Below are positions 25,938-35,712 of a stretch of DNA of 64,000 nt, piece after piece. Source of the stretch: Flavobacterium sp. (GTDB lineage Bacteria; Bacteroidota; Bacteroidia; Flavobacteriales; Flavobacteriaceae); contig NZ_JAPZSP010000026.1 in the NCBI RefSeq assembly GCF_027531705.1, positions 1 to 64,000 of the forward strand, in the 5' to 3' direction. Below the pieces are notes generated by a model. That model was not told the DNA's origin. It was given only the letters and a program-made list of their open reading frames with translations, and ran no database searches. Numbering within the stretch: position 1 is the stretch's first letter; each line of letters begins with the position of its first letter. A program made the position numbers and the translations under genes.

Positions 25938-27293
25938 ATGAGAACACATTTCATAGCCATTGGCGGAGCAGCCATGCACAATTTAGCACTTGCATTACAT
26001 AACAAAGGATATCAAGTTACAGGTAGCGACGATGCTATTTTTGAGCCATCCAAATCACGTTTAGAAAAAAAAGGATTGTTGCCCAAAGAAATGGGTTGGT
26101 TTCCCGAAAAAATAACTTCTGATATTGAAGCAATAATTCTTGGAATGCACGCCAAAGCTGATAATCCTGAGTTGCTAAAAGCAAAAGAATTAGGATTAAA
26201 AATTTATTCTTATCCCGAATTTTTGTACGAGCAATCCAAAAACAAAACACGTGTTGTAATTGGAGGTTCGCACGGAAAAACGACCATCACTTCTATGATT
26301 TTGCACGTAATGCATTATCATAATATCGAAGTTGATTACATGGTTGGTGCACAATTGGAAGGATTTGATACAATGGTGCATCTCACAGAAAACAACGATT
26401 TTATTGTGCTTGAAGGCGATGAATATCTGTCTTCACCAATCGATAGACGACCAAAATTTCATTTGTACCAACCTAATATTGCTTTGCTATCGGGTATTGC
26501 TTGGGATCATATCAATGTGTTTCCAACATTTGAAAATTATGTGGAGCAGTTCGAAATTTTTGTCAAGCAAATCACAAATGGCGGAATTCTTGTTTACAAC
26601 GAAGAAGACGAAACGGTAAAAAAAGTAGCAGAAGAAGCAACAAATCCGATTAGAAAAATTGCTTATCAAACACCAAGTTACACCGTAGAAGATGGAACAA
26701 CTTTACTCGACACACCAGAAGGACCAATGCCAATAGAAGTTTTTGGAGCACACAATCTAAACAATCTTGCTGGCGCCAAATGGATTTGCCAAAACATGGG
26801 TGTTGATGAAGCCGATTTTTACGAAGCCATTGCAAGTTTCAAAGGAGCAAGCAAACGTTTAGAAAAAATTGCCGAAGGAAAAGGGAAAGTAGCTTACAAA
26901 GATTTTGCCCATTCGCCAAGTAAAGTTTCGGCAACAACCAAAGCAGTCAAAAATCAATATCCAGATAGAAAACTAATTGCGTGTTTGGAATTACATACTT
27001 ATAGCAGTTTGAATGCCGAATTCTTGAAAGAATACCAAGGAGCTTTAGATGCAGCCGATGTTGCAGTTGTTTTTTATTCGCCAGATGCTGTTAAAATTAA
27101 ACAACTGGAAGAAGTAACTTACGAGCAAATAGCACATTCGTTTCAAAGAGAAGATTTGATTATTTATACTAATCCTGCCGATTTTAAAAACTTCTTATTC
27201 AGTCAAAATTTTGATAATTCAGCATTATTACTAATGAGTTCAGGAAATTATGGTGGATTGAATTTTGATGAAGTAAAGGAGTTAATCAATTAG
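25938..27293 (+). CDS. mpl: UDP-N-acetylmuramate:L-alanyl-gamma-D-glutamyl-meso-diaminopimelate ligase
   Basis: 451 residues. Mur-ligase fold: N-terminal Rossmann domain (HFIAIGGAAMHNLALALHNKGYQVTGSD), then the ATP loop GGSHGKTTITS near residue 110, a central domain with DFIVLEGDEY and a C-terminal domain (KDFAHSPSKVSATTKAV). The HFIAIGG start and short linker mark Mpl rather than MurC. It reattaches salvaged tripeptide to UDP-MurNAc in peptidoglycan recycling. A bidirectional terminator follows. Confidence 0.95.
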   Translation: MRTHFIAIGGAAMHNLALALHNKGYQVTGSDDAIFEPSKSRLEKKGLLPKEMGWFPEKITSDIEAIILGMHAKADNPELLKAKELGLKIYSYPEFLYEQSKNKTRVVIGGSHGKTTITSMILHVMHYHNIEVDYMVGAQLEGFDTMVHLTENNDFIVLEGDEYLSSPIDRRPKFHLYQPNIALLSGIAWDHINVFPTFENYVEQFEIFVKQITNGGILVYNEEDETVKKVAEEATNPIRKIAYQTPSYTVEDGTTLLDTPEGPMPIEVFGAHNLNNLAGAKWICQNMGVDEADFYEAIASFKGASKRLEKIAEGKGKVAYKDFAHSPSKVSATTKAVKNQYPDRKLIACLELHTYSSLNAEFLKEYQGALDAADVAVVFYSPDAVKIKQLEEVTYEQIAHSFQREDLIIYTNPADFKNFLFSQNFDNSALLLMSSGNYGGLNFDEVKELIN

Positions 27294-27314
27294 AAATATG
27301 TTTTGCTAATAGAA

Positions 27315-27353
27315 TAAAAAAATGCCTCACTTTTTTATGAGGCATTTTTTTTA
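27315..27353. terminator. Bidirectional terminator between mpl and the BNR-protein gene
   Basis: AAAAAATGCCTCA pairs with TGAGGCATTTTTT around a C/T-rich loop. A-run on one side and T-run on the other suit both convergent genes. Confidence 0.9.
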
Positions 27354-27357
27354 CTAA

Positions 27358-30300
27358 TTATTCAGCTAAAAATTCTTCCATTGTTTTTAGTTTGAAAGGA
27401 ATTCCATTTTTGGTGGCAGCATCAGTAAGTTTTTTGTAATTACTTGCTTTTAAACTTTCAAATTTGTTTTTAGCGGTATTGAAAAGTTCCATTACACTTT
27501 CAATATTTGCTTTTTGAGAAGGCGAAGGTGCATCATATTGACCAGTTACTGACGAATATATTGAACCTAATTTTTCACGTAACTGTTTTTCAGCAGCACC
27601 AACATAGTTATCGCCAGTTGTGACAACCATGGTGTTTTTTAGCGCATTTAAATCGGATGAAATTTTTGCATTTGTTTTTTTCATCGAAGGCACTTTTGCA
27701 CTTAATTCGTCTGTTGCTTTAAGCATTTCATCAACTTGATAAACCATATAAGCTAGCTCTTGAACTTTATCAAACAACATGTGAGCTGTTTTGTATTGTT
27801 CTTCTCTTGCTGCTTGTGTTATAACACTTTTTGGGTCGTTGGTTATTTCAAACTCATGAGTATAGGTTTCTTTTCCTTTTGTTAAAACCGCTTTGTAGTT
27901 ACCAGCAGGTGCTAATGGAGTTGTGAAACCGCTAAAATCTATGGTTTTTCCTTGCGCACCTTTTGGCCCTTTTTCGTTAAAACCCCAAGTTACAATATTG
28001 ATTCCTTTTTGGTTAGAGGCAGGAAGTTTGACAACTTTTTTGCCATTTGCATCTTGAATTTCCATTTCCATTTTGCCAAATGTGTTTCTTTTTTTCAAAT
28101 AATAAACTATTTGAGCAGCACTATTAGGATTTTCGCCAACAAATTCTAGTTCAGAAGCAGTTCCGCCAAAACTAGATTCTTCCAATTTAGGATACGCTTT
28201 AGTTTGGAAAAAGTGAACATCTTTCTTAACAACATCTTGAGTAACTTGTCTTAAAACACTAATGTCATCTAAAATAATAATGCCGCGACCATGAGTTGCC
28301 ATTACTAAATCATTGGTTTTTTTATGTAAATCTAAATAAAAAACGGGCGCGGCAGGCATGTTGTTTTCAAATTTAGACCAGTTTTTTCCGCCATCAATAG
28401 TAATATAAAGACCTTTTTCTGTTCCTAGAAACAATAGATTTTCATTTACATAATCTTCTTGTAAGCTTCTAGTAAAACCATCAATGTCTTTTGTGATAAT
28501 CGAATTCCAAGTTTTACCATAATCAGTTGTTTTATAGGCATAAGCTTGATAATCATTTTTGGTATGACCATCAAAAATGGCATAAGCGCTACCAGCATTA
28601 AAATTACTTGCTTCGATATGATAGCACCAAGTATTTAAAGGTAAACCTTTGATATTTGCTGTAACATTTGTCCAAGTTTTTCCGCCATCTTTGGTTACTT
28701 GAACATTTCCATCATCGGTTCCTGCCCAAATAACATTTTTATCTTTTGGCGATTCTGCAATAGTAAAAAGCGTACAATGATTTTCTGCACCAGAATTATC
28801 TTTAGACAATCCACCAGAGTTTTCTTGATTTAATTTTGCAGGATTATTGGTAGTCAAATCAGGTGAAATTATTTTCCATGTTGCACCCATATCATCTGAA
28901 ACGTGAACAAATTGACTTCCAGCATATATTCTATCTGGATTCGCAATTCCTGTTACAATTGGTGTGTTCCAATTAAAACGCAATTTGGTAACACCTTTTT
29001 CTTGCAAAGGTTGAATAGTTTTTAATTCTTTGGTAGCTATGTTATAACGCCAAATATTTTCTGCACCTTGCATTTCACTATAAATTATAGGTTTTGTAGG
29101 ATGTTTTAAAACTCTAAATCCATCGCCATAACCCACGCTTTCCCAATCGCGCGCCTCAATTCCGCCATCACTTTTACTTGGTCCGTACCATGAACCATTA
29201 TCTTGTAATCCTCCATAAATATTGTAGGGTTCAGCATCATCTATACTAATATGATAAAATTGAGAAAGAGGTAAATTTTTAACAATATCTAATGTGCTAC
29301 CACTATTCCAACTTCTATATAAGCCACCATCTGTTGCGCAATAAATTCTATTCGTATCATTCATGTCAATTGCTATATCGTGAATGTCGGCATGCATACT
29401 TCCAAGGTTTTTGAAAGTTTTTCCACCATCACGACTTATCGAACCAAAAAGTCCACCTTTGTATACAATTTCAGGATTTTTAGGGTCAACCACTATTCGT
29501 GAAAAGTAGAATGGTCTTACTACAAGAGCAAAATCACTGTTTAAATGTGTCCAGCTTTTTCCTGCATCGGTAGATTTATACATTCCTTTTTGACTGTCTT
29601 TTTCACATTCTATAACACTGTATAAAATATCAGGATTTGATGGAGCAACCGCTATTGCTATTCTTCCTAATTTTCCTGTTGGATAACCATTATGAATTTT
29701 ATTCCATGTTTTTCCACCATCGATAGTTTTTAGCAAACAAGAGTTTAGTCCACCAGAATTAAACGACCATGCTGTTCTTCTGAATTCCCAAAAACTGGCG
29801 TACATAACATCTGGATTTTTTGGGTCAATAACTAAATCTGAGCAACCTGTTTTAGCATCAATTCCATAAATTTTTGTCCAAGTTTTTCCACCATCTTTTG
29901 AGTTGTAGATTCCTCTTTCATCGCTATCACCCCAAAGTGCTCCCAAAACACCAACCCAAACATTGTCTGAATTTCTAGGGTCAATTACAATAGAAGAAAT
30001 TCGGTCAGATTTTGGCAAACCCATGTTTGTCCAGTTCAATCCGCCATCAGTAGATTTGTAGATGCCATCTCCAGCAGAAACACTATTTCTAGTCCAAGTT
30101 TCTCCAGTTCCAACCCAAATTACATTGTCGGGTTTATTAGGGTCTACAGTAATGCAGCCTATTGATTGATTATGTTTGTCAAACATTGGCGAAAAACTCG
30201 CACCACCATCACTACTTTTCCAAACACCGCCACCTGCTGCGCCGATGTAAATAATTTGATTGTTAGTAGGATGTTGTGCAATATCAGCAATTCTTCCGCT

Positions 30301-30432
30301 CATTATGGCAGGGCCAATTTGTCGGGCTTTTATATCTCCAAACAGTTCTTTACCTTTTAGAACAACATCTTCTTGAGCATTCGCTTGAAAAGATACAAGA
30401 CCAATTAAAGCTATTAGTTTTAGGGTTTTCAT
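27358..30432 (-). CDS. Exported VPS10/BNR-repeat beta-propeller protein
   Basis: 1024 residues with a Sec signal (MKTLKLIALIGLVSFQANA). The first 700 or so residues hold many BNR/sortilin-type repeats of the form S-x-D-x-G-x-x-W (KSSDGGASF, KSTDGGLNWTN, NSKDGGKTWTK, KTIDGGKTWNK, KTTDYGKTWNS, ITIDGGKNWSK). They predict one or two large beta-propellers. The C-terminal 300 residues contain a beta domain and a helical tail. Databases often call such proteins glycosyl hydrolase or VPS10-domain proteins, but no catalytic residues are evident. No T9SS sorting domain is seen. It follows the LolA-like gene by 9 bp, so the two form an operon. Confidence 0.88.
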   Translation of the reverse strand: MKTLKLIALIGLVSFQANAQEDVVLKGKELFGDIKARQIGPAIMSGRIADIAQHPTNNQIIYIGAAGGGVWKSSDGGASFSPMFDKHNQSIGCITVDPNKPDNVIWVGTGETWTRNSVSAGDGIYKSTDGGLNWTNMGLPKSDRISSIVIDPRNSDNVWVGVLGALWGDSDERGIYNSKDGGKTWTKIYGIDAKTGCSDLVIDPKNPDVMYASFWEFRRTAWSFNSGGLNSCLLKTIDGGKTWNKIHNGYPTGKLGRIAIAVAPSNPDILYSVIECEKDSQKGMYKSTDAGKSWTHLNSDFALVVRPFYFSRIVVDPKNPEIVYKGGLFGSISRDGGKTFKNLGSMHADIHDIAIDMNDTNRIYCATDGGLYRSWNSGSTLDIVKNLPLSQFYHISIDDAEPYNIYGGLQDNGSWYGPSKSDGGIEARDWESVGYGDGFRVLKHPTKPIIYSEMQGAENIWRYNIATKELKTIQPLQEKGVTKLRFNWNTPIVTGIANPDRIYAGSQFVHVSDDMGATWKIISPDLTTNNPAKLNQENSGGLSKDNSGAENHCTLFTIAESPKDKNVIWAGTDDGNVQVTKDGGKTWTNVTANIKGLPLNTWCYHIEASNFNAGSAYAIFDGHTKNDYQAYAYKTTDYGKTWNSIITKDIDGFTRSLQEDYVNENLLFLGTEKGLYITIDGGKNWSKFENNMPAAPVFYLDLHKKTNDLVMATHGRGIIILDDISVLRQVTQDVVKKDVHFFQTKAYPKLEESSFGGTASELEFVGENPNSAAQIVYYLKKRNTFGKMEMEIQDANGKKVVKLPASNQKGINIVTWGFNEKGPKGAQGKTIDFSGFTTPLAPAGNYKAVLTKGKETYTHEFEITNDPKSVITQAAREEQYKTAHMLFDKVQELAYMVYQVDEMLKATDELSAKVPSMKKTNAKISSDLNALKNTMVVTTGDNYVGAAEKQLREKLGSIYSSVTGQYDAPSPSQKANIESVMELFNTAKNKFESLKASNYKKLTDAATKNGIPFKLKTMEEFLAE

Positions 30433-30441
30433 AATCTAAAA

Positions 30442-31182
30442 TTATTCTGCTTTAAATTCTAATGCTTTCGGGTCGATTGCTGCGTTGAGTGTAATTTTTT
30501 TAACAGTCATTTCTTGTCCAAATTGGTTCATGGTGAAAGGGAAATAAATGCCATCAACTTCTTGGTAATTACTCATTTTAGATGTTGCCATTTGACCTTT
30601 CATTGGGCCTTCTTGCATTTCAGATTCAGTCATGACAATAACATTGTTTTCGGTGTCAAAATAGTAAAATGTTACATCTTGCAATTTTGCACCATTTACT
30701 GATTTAGGTAATTTTGTTAATTTCAATTTATGACATTCTGTGCCTTCTTTGGTCTCTTTTCCTATATATTCTGCAGTATATCCTTTTTGTTTATAATTTA
30801 AAAAAGGATCAGGAAAATCTTTTGTGGCAGTATTTTTCATGTTTTCAATATCTTCTGAAGCCATTTTTTCTGCTTTCATGGTCATCATATTCGTTGACCA
30901 ACCTGTAGTTCCGTCAAAAGCTACTTGCGTCATTTCTTTTCCCATCAAGTTTATTTTGACAAGCATTTTCCCGTCTTTAGAGTTAGAAACTTCCACAGGA
31001 ATTTCCATTCCTTGGTAATTTGCTACTAATTCCATTTTGGTAGAAGCTACAGCTTCCAATTTTTGTTTTCCACCGATTGTTTCAATGTACTTATTTACAA
31101 CTTCATCAGCTGTTTGAGCATGAGCATTGCTAATTCCTAGTACGATTACTAATGTTTTAACGAGTAAAGATAAATTTTTCAT
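30442..31182 (-). CDS. LolA-like outer-membrane lipoprotein-sorting family protein
   Basis: 246 residues with a signal peptide (MKNLSLLVKTLVIVLGISNAHA-QTADE). Mature part starts ADEVVNKYIETIGGKQKLEAVAS, the usual opening of Bacteroidota LolA/LppX-type half-barrels, followed by regular beta strands (KMLVKINLMGKEMTQVAFDG, CHKLKLTKLP, VTFYYFDTENNVIVMTE). Such proteins bind acyl chains in a hydrophobic cavity; whether this one carries lipoproteins is unproven. First gene of an operon with the large BNR protein. Confidence 0.75.
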   Translation of the reverse strand: MKNLSLLVKTLVIVLGISNAHAQTADEVVNKYIETIGGKQKLEAVASTKMELVANYQGMEIPVEVSNSKDGKMLVKINLMGKEMTQVAFDGTTGWSTNMMTMKAEKMASEDIENMKNTATKDFPDPFLNYKQKGYTAEYIGKETKEGTECHKLKLTKLPKSVNGAKLQDVTFYYFDTENNVIVMTESEMQEGPMKGQMATSKMSNYQEVDGIYFPFTMNQFGQEMTVKKITLNAAIDPKALEFKAE

Positions 31183-31253
31183 AATGTTTGTTTTAAGTTG
31201 AATATTGATATAAGTAGTTATTTTATTAAATGTGTTACAATATATGATTAATT

Positions 31254-31874
31254 TTATTTTATATATTTAAAATGCCCAACAATTTCATAATCAAACAAAC
31301 AGTCTTCCAAAACTTGTCCGCCACCAACATTATGAACTAGCATTGGACGCTTGCCATCGGTTGATTTTTTGTGAGTTACAATTCCGATATGAGGTAATTT
31401 TCCGTTAATCATCCAAGTTACAATTTCGCCTGCCTTGTAATCATTTGGATTATCAGAAACTTCTAATTTTTCACCTTTTCTAGTAAAGAAAACTTCAAGA
31501 TTTGGAACTCTTCTATGGTCAATATTAGTGTCGCAAGATTTCAAACCCCATTTTTTTGGATATTTAGAAAAGTTTGCTTTCATGTCTTCATGGACTTCTT
31601 TCTGCAAATCGATGTTTAATTTGCGATAAGCACGAATCACAACATCGGAACAAACACCAGTTTTAGCTGGAACATCGCCATTTGGATATTTTAAAGAAAT
31701 ATAATCGGGTGTATAAGTTACAGTTGGATCAACAATTGAAATAGCGGCATTGGCTAATTTTTCTTCAAAAGTAGATGGATTTTCAATGAGTGAAGCGGTT
31801 GGTTTTGAAACAATCTCACTTTTTTTGCAACCAAATGAGAAGCAGATAAATAGGAAAATAGGTAGTAACTTCAT
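31254..31874 (-). CDS. DUF1287 family lipoprotein
   Basis: 206 residues with a lipobox at FSFGC (residues 12-16). The body matches DUF1287: YTPDYISLKYPNGDVPAKTGVCSDVVIRAYRKL with a conserved Cys, FSKYPKKWGLKSCDTNIDHRRVPNL, and GEIVTWMINGKLPHIGIVTHKK with a conserved His. The Cys and His are arranged as in NlpC/P60-like papain-fold enzymes. The fold suggests a cell-wall amidase or peptidase role, not shown for the family. Monocistronic and divergent from radC. Confidence 0.82.
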   Translation of the reverse strand: MKLLPIFLFICFSFGCKKSEIVSKPTASLIENPSTFEEKLANAAISIVDPTVTYTPDYISLKYPNGDVPAKTGVCSDVVIRAYRKLNIDLQKEVHEDMKANFSKYPKKWGLKSCDTNIDHRRVPNLEVFFTRKGEKLEVSDNPNDYKAGEIVTWMINGKLPHIGIVTHKKSTDGKRPMLVHNVGGGQVLEDCLFDYEIVGHFKYIK

Positions 31875-31968
31875 AAGTTTTTATTTTCAAAACGTAAATT
31901 ATAATCAATTTATTTTGAACTGATTGAAATAATTATTTCTTTTGTACTTTAATATAAGCCAAAATAAT

Positions 31969-32652
31969 ATGTACACGCCAATTAATCAGTGGGCTGAAGA
32001 CGATCGTCCACGCGAAAAATTTCTTCTAAAAGGAAAATCTTCTTTATCCGATTCCGAATTACTTGCTATTCTTATAGGTTCTGGCTCTCGAAACGAAAGT
32101 GCCGTGCAACTTTGTCAACGCATTTTAGCTTCTGCCAATAATAATTTGAATGCACTCGGAAAACTTTCTGCCCAACAATTAATGGAATTCAAAGGAATAG
32201 GCGAGGCAAAAGCAATTTCGATAGCAGCCGCTTTAGAATTAGGTAGAAGAAGACGTTCAGAAGATGCATTTGAACATAAAAAAATCACTTCAAGCAAAGC
32301 CGTTTTTGAAATTATGCAACCAATTATTGGTGAATTGATGCATGAAGAGTTTTGGGTTTTGTATCTAAACAATGCTAACAAAGTCATTCATAAAGCACAA
32401 CTTTCTAAAGGCGGAATGACAGGAACAATTGTAGATGTGAGGGTTGTTTTTAAAATTGCTTTTGAACATAACGCAACTTCAATTGTTCTTACACATAATC
32501 ATCCTTCGGGAAAATTATATGCAAGTGAACCAGACAAAAAACTCACTGAAAAAATAAAAATGGCCGGAAGACAACTCGACGTAATTGTACTTGACCATAT
32601 CATTATCACTGAAACGGGTTATTATAGTTTTCAAGATGATGGAATATTTTAA
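31969..32652 (+). CDS. radC: RadC family JAMM-domain protein
   Basis: 227 residues from the ATG at 31969; a TTG nine codons upstream is unlikely. N-terminal helix-hairpin-helix region (LSAQQLMEFKGIGEAKAISIAAALELG). C-terminal MPN/JAMM domain with the metal motif HNHPSG and downstream D-x-x-x-x-D (LTHNHPSGKLYASEPDKKLTEKIKMAGRQLDVIVLDHIIITE). Historically tied to DNA repair, but the biochemical function remains open. Chromosomal type, with no phage or plasmid genes around it. Confidence 0.93.
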   Translation: MYTPINQWAEDDRPREKFLLKGKSSLSDSELLAILIGSGSRNESAVQLCQRILASANNNLNALGKLSAQQLMEFKGIGEAKAISIAAALELGRRRRSEDAFEHKKITSSKAVFEIMQPIIGELMHEEFWVLYLNNANKVIHKAQLSKGGMTGTIVDVRVVFKIAFEHNATSIVLTHNHPSGKLYASEPDKKLTEKIKMAGRQLDVIVLDHIIITETGYYSFQDDGIF

Positions 32653-32712
32653 GATAAATCTAAGAACAAATTGAATTGCATTTCAGTAACTTGCAACACT
32701 ATTCGTTTGATT

Positions 32713-33342
32713 ATGTTAGAAACAAAAGAACTTACTTTTTCTTATAATAAACATACACAATTTTCATTTCCTGAATTGAGATGCAATTCGTCGGAAACAC
32801 TATTGATTACTGGAAATTCTGGAAAAGGGAAAACCACTTTGTTGCATCTTTTAGCTGGATTACTTAGACCTGAAAACGGCAAAATTGCTGTCGATGAAAC
32901 GGATATTGCACAACTTTCCGAAAAAAAGTTAGACCAATTTAGAGGAAAAAATATCGGATTGATTTTGCAACAATCTCATTTTATTGCATCGCTTTCGGTA
33001 TTAGAAAATGTGGTTTTGGCTTCGTGGCTAGCAACAGGAAAAGAAGCGGTTCAAAAAGCCGAAAAGTTATTGGACGAACTAGATTTGGTCAATCAAAAAC
33101 ATAAATTCCCATCACAATTAAGTATTGGGCAACAACAACGAGTTTCTATTGCAAGAGCGTTGATAAACGAACCAAAACTCCTTTTGGCAGACGAACCGAC
33201 ATCAAGTTTAGATGATGAAAATGCTATGGTTGTAGCCAATTTGCTTCAAAAATTATCTAAAGAATACAAAGCTGCTTTGGTAATTGTTACGCACGACAAG
33301 CGTTTGAAAGATAAATTTCCTAACCAACTAAATCTCAATTAA
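32713..33342 (+). CDS. ABC transporter ATP-binding protein (LolD/MacB type)
   Basis: 209 residues from the ATG at 32713 (MLETKELTFSYN). Walker A GNSGKGKTT, Q-loop LILQQSHF, signature LSIGQQQRVSIA, Walker B LLLADEPTSSLD, and H-loop IVTHDKR are all in order. It belongs to the group that pairs with FtsX/MacB-like permeases, and the next gene, one base downstream, is such a permease. With the DUF3299-like gene after that, the trio resembles the PA4064-PA4066 genes of Pseudomonas that are linked to zinc. The substrate is inferred. Confidence 0.93.
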   Translation: MLETKELTFSYNKHTQFSFPELRCNSSETLLITGNSGKGKTTLLHLLAGLLRPENGKIAVDETDIAQLSEKKLDQFRGKNIGLILQQSHFIASLSVLENVVLASWLATGKEAVQKAEKLLDELDLVNQKHKFPSQLSIGQQQRVSIARALINEPKLLLADEPTSSLDDENAMVVANLLQKLSKEYKAALVIVTHDKRLKDKFPNQLNLN

Positions 33343-33343
33343 A

Positions 33344-34546
33344 ATGATTGCAAAATTAGCTTGGAAAAATTTGTGGTTCAAACCGTTAAATACAGTTTTG
33401 AGTATTGTTTTGTTAGCTTCAAGTGTTGCCATTATTACGGTTTTGATTTTGTTGCAAAAACAATTTGAAGAAAAATTTTCAAGTAATATTGATGGTGTCG
33501 ATTTGGTTTTAGGCGCACAAGGAAGTCCAATGCAATTGATACTTTCGTCGGTTTATCATATCGATAATCCAACGGGAAATATAAGTTATGATTCGGCAAA
33601 AGTTTGGATGAAACATCCATTTGTAGAGAAAGCAATTCCGTTGGCTTTTGGTGATAATTATTTAGGGTACAAAATTTTAGGCACCAATTCGGATTATTTA
33701 GAAAAGTACCAAGCCAAAATTTCGGAAGGAAAATTGTTTTCAAAAAACTTTGAAGTTGTTGTTGGAAGTGAAATAGCAAAGAAATTAAATTTAAAAATAG
33801 GAACAAAATTTAATGGTTCTCACGGTAGTGCAAAAGAAGGTGAGAAGCACGAAGAATTCAATTATATCGTGACCGGAATTGCTTCGCCAACGGGAAAAGT
33901 TATTGATAATTTAATTTTGTGCAACATTCCAAGTGTTTGGCAAATGCATGAAATACACGAAGAAGAAAGTCATCACGAAATGACTATTGACGAACCAAAT
34001 ATGGAAATTACTGCTGTTTTGTTGAAGTTTCGTAACAAAATGGGAATTGTAACTTGGCCAAGAATTATTGCTCAAAATACTAAAATGCAAGTAGCTTCAC
34101 CAGCAATTGAAGTCAATAGAATTTTTAGTTTATTTGGAGTTGGACTAAAAGCACTAGAATATTTGGCATATGCTATTATGCTAATTTCGGGAATATCCAT
34201 TTTTATTGCGCTTTACAATAGATTGAAAGAAAGAAAATATGAGTTTGCTTTGATACGAATAAACGGTGCAAGCCGAATGCAACTACTATTTTTATTAGTT
34301 ATAGAAAGTTTATTTTTGGTAGTTGTTGGTTTTCTTTTCGGAACGATTTTTGGTAGAATTGCCATAAGTTTTATTTCTAATTCTGCTCAAGATGATTTTA
34401 AAATGGCATTTAATCCTTTTGAAATTGTTTGGAATAAAGAAGTAATTTTATTTTTAGTGACTATCTTTGTAGGTATAATTGCGGCGTTAATTCCAGCGAT
34501 TAAAGCTTATAGATTAAATATTTCAAAAACATTAGCCAATGCTTAA
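33344..34546 (+). CDS. FtsX/MacB-like ABC permease with His-rich periplasmic loop
   Basis: 400 residues. One helix near the N-terminus (LNTVLSIVLLASSVAIITVLILL), a large periplasmic domain, then three helices at the C-terminus (about 265-395), the standard MacB-permease layout. The periplasmic part holds clusters of His and acidic residues: GSHGSAKEGEKHEEF near 165 and MHEIHEEESHHEM near 205. Such loops often bind Zn or Cu. Works with the ATPase just upstream. Its end overlaps the next gene by 8 bp. Confidence 0.9.
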   Translation: MIAKLAWKNLWFKPLNTVLSIVLLASSVAIITVLILLQKQFEEKFSSNIDGVDLVLGAQGSPMQLILSSVYHIDNPTGNISYDSAKVWMKHPFVEKAIPLAFGDNYLGYKILGTNSDYLEKYQAKISEGKLFSKNFEVVVGSEIAKKLNLKIGTKFNGSHGSAKEGEKHEEFNYIVTGIASPTGKVIDNLILCNIPSVWQMHEIHEEESHHEMTIDEPNMEITAVLLKFRNKMGIVTWPRIIAQNTKMQVASPAIEVNRIFSLFGVGLKALEYLAYAIMLISGISIFIALYNRLKERKYEFALIRINGASRMQLLFLLVIESLFLVVVGFLFGTIFGRIAISFISNSAQDDFKMAFNPFEIVWNKEVILFLVTIFVGIIAALIPAIKAYRLNISKTLANA

Positions 34547-35021
34547 TCGTTATAAAATTTTGTTTTCGGTAGTAGTTGCATTTGTTGCAATGAGTTTTTC
34601 GTTTGAAACAAAACCTCAAATGAAAAATGAAAACAATACATTTTTGCAAGACACGCTTACTTGGAAACAACTTTCGGTTATTCGATTTGTTTCTAAAAAG
34701 CATCCAACCTACGGTGAAATTTCATTTCCAGTTGTGAATGACAATCTTAAAAAATTAGCCAACAAAAAAGTGGTTATCAAAGGTTTTATTGTTCCTATAG
34801 ATAGCAAAAATTATGCGATAAGTAAAAATGTTTTTGCATCCTGTTTCTTTTGTGGAAAAGCAGGTCCAGAAACCATTGCAGGATTGAAATTTAAAGGGAA
34901 TCTTCCAAAATTAAAAACGGATCAATATGTTACAGTTCAAGGTGTTTTTAGATATAATGAAGACAACGCCGATGATTGGATTTATAATATTGATGATGTT
35001 GTAATCGTTAAAGGAAATTAA
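34539..35021 (+). CDS. Exported DUF3299-like protein
   Basis: 160 residues with an N-terminal signal or anchor (MLNRYKILFSVVVAFVAMSFSF). The mature domain is a small beta fold: KKVVIKGFIVPIDSKNYAISKNVFASCFFCGKAGPETIAGLKFKG, with a C-F-F-C-G pair, then YVTVQGVFRYNEDNADDWIYNIDDVVIV. This layout matches DUF3299-type proteins that follow ABC ATPase and MacB-like permease genes. The cysteine pair could bind metal. Overlaps the permease gene by 8 bp, so translation is coupled. Family assignment is moderately sure. Confidence 0.65.
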   Translation: MLNRYKILFSVVVAFVAMSFSFETKPQMKNENNTFLQDTLTWKQLSVIRFVSKKHPTYGEISFPVVNDNLKKLANKKVVIKGFIVPIDSKNYAISKNVFASCFFCGKAGPETIAGLKFKGNLPKLKTDQYVTVQGVFRYNEDNADDWIYNIDDVVIVKGN

Positions 35022-35711
35022 ATGTTACAAGAAAAAATTACCGACATTTTCTTTGATTTAGACCACACGCTTTGGGATTTTGACCGAAATTCTGAATTAG
35101 CTTTTGATAGAATTTTTAGAGAAAATCATCCGCAAATTGATACAAAACAATTTGTTGAAATTTATGCACCAATAAATCAAGCTTGTTGGAAATTGTACCA
35201 AGTCGATAAAATTTCTCATGACGAATTACGCTACAAACGATTGAAAGATTCTTTTGATGCTTTGAGTTATTCAATTTCTGATGATGTAATTTATCAAATG
35301 GCTGTTGATTATATTACTTTTTTGCCAGAAAATAATATTCTTTTTGATGGTGCTATTGAGGTTTTAGAATACTTGAATCCCAATTATAAACTTCACATTA
35401 TCACAAATGGTTTTGCCGAAGTTCAATATAAAAAATTGAAAAATGCTGGTATTGCTGAATATTTTATTTCTGTTACCAATTCAGAAATGGCTGGTGTGAA
35501 AAAACCGCATCCTACAATTTTTGAATACGCTGTAAAAGCGGCCAAAACAAGCAAAGAAAAATCTGTAATGATTGGAGATTGTATTGATGCTGATGTTCGT
35601 GGAGCATTAGAGTATGGTATGGAAGCTATTTATTTTAATGAAACTAAAAAAGAAGTTTCTAACGAGATTAAACAAATAAATCAATTAATTGAACTAAAAA
35701 ATATTTTTTAA
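35022..35711 (+). CDS. YjjG-type HAD phosphatase (non-canonical pyrimidine nucleotidase)
   Basis: 229 residues. HAD motifs in order: I DIFFDLDHTLWDF (residues 8-20), II LHIITNGFAE (about 125), III with the lysine in AGVKKPHPTIFEYAVK (about 160), IV IGDCIDADVRGA (about 188). The DHTLWDF start and helical cap fit YjjG, which removes phosphate from modified nucleotides. The start codon follows the previous stop with no gap, so it belongs to the ABC/DUF3299 operon. Confidence 0.85.
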   Translation: MLQEKITDIFFDLDHTLWDFDRNSELAFDRIFRENHPQIDTKQFVEIYAPINQACWKLYQVDKISHDELRYKRLKDSFDALSYSISDDVIYQMAVDYITFLPENNILFDGAIEVLEYLNPNYKLHIITNGFAEVQYKKLKNAGIAEYFISVTNSEMAGVKKPHPTIFEYAVKAAKTSKEKSVMIGDCIDADVRGALEYGMEAIYFNETKKEVSNEIKQINQLIELKNIF

Positions 35712-35712
35712 A

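Noticed and set aside
27358..30432. Annotation as a glycosyl hydrolase
   Set aside because: BNR repeats give a propeller fold like sialidases, but no catalytic Asp/Glu/Tyr arrangement could be placed. Propeller or VPS10-type protein is the safer name.
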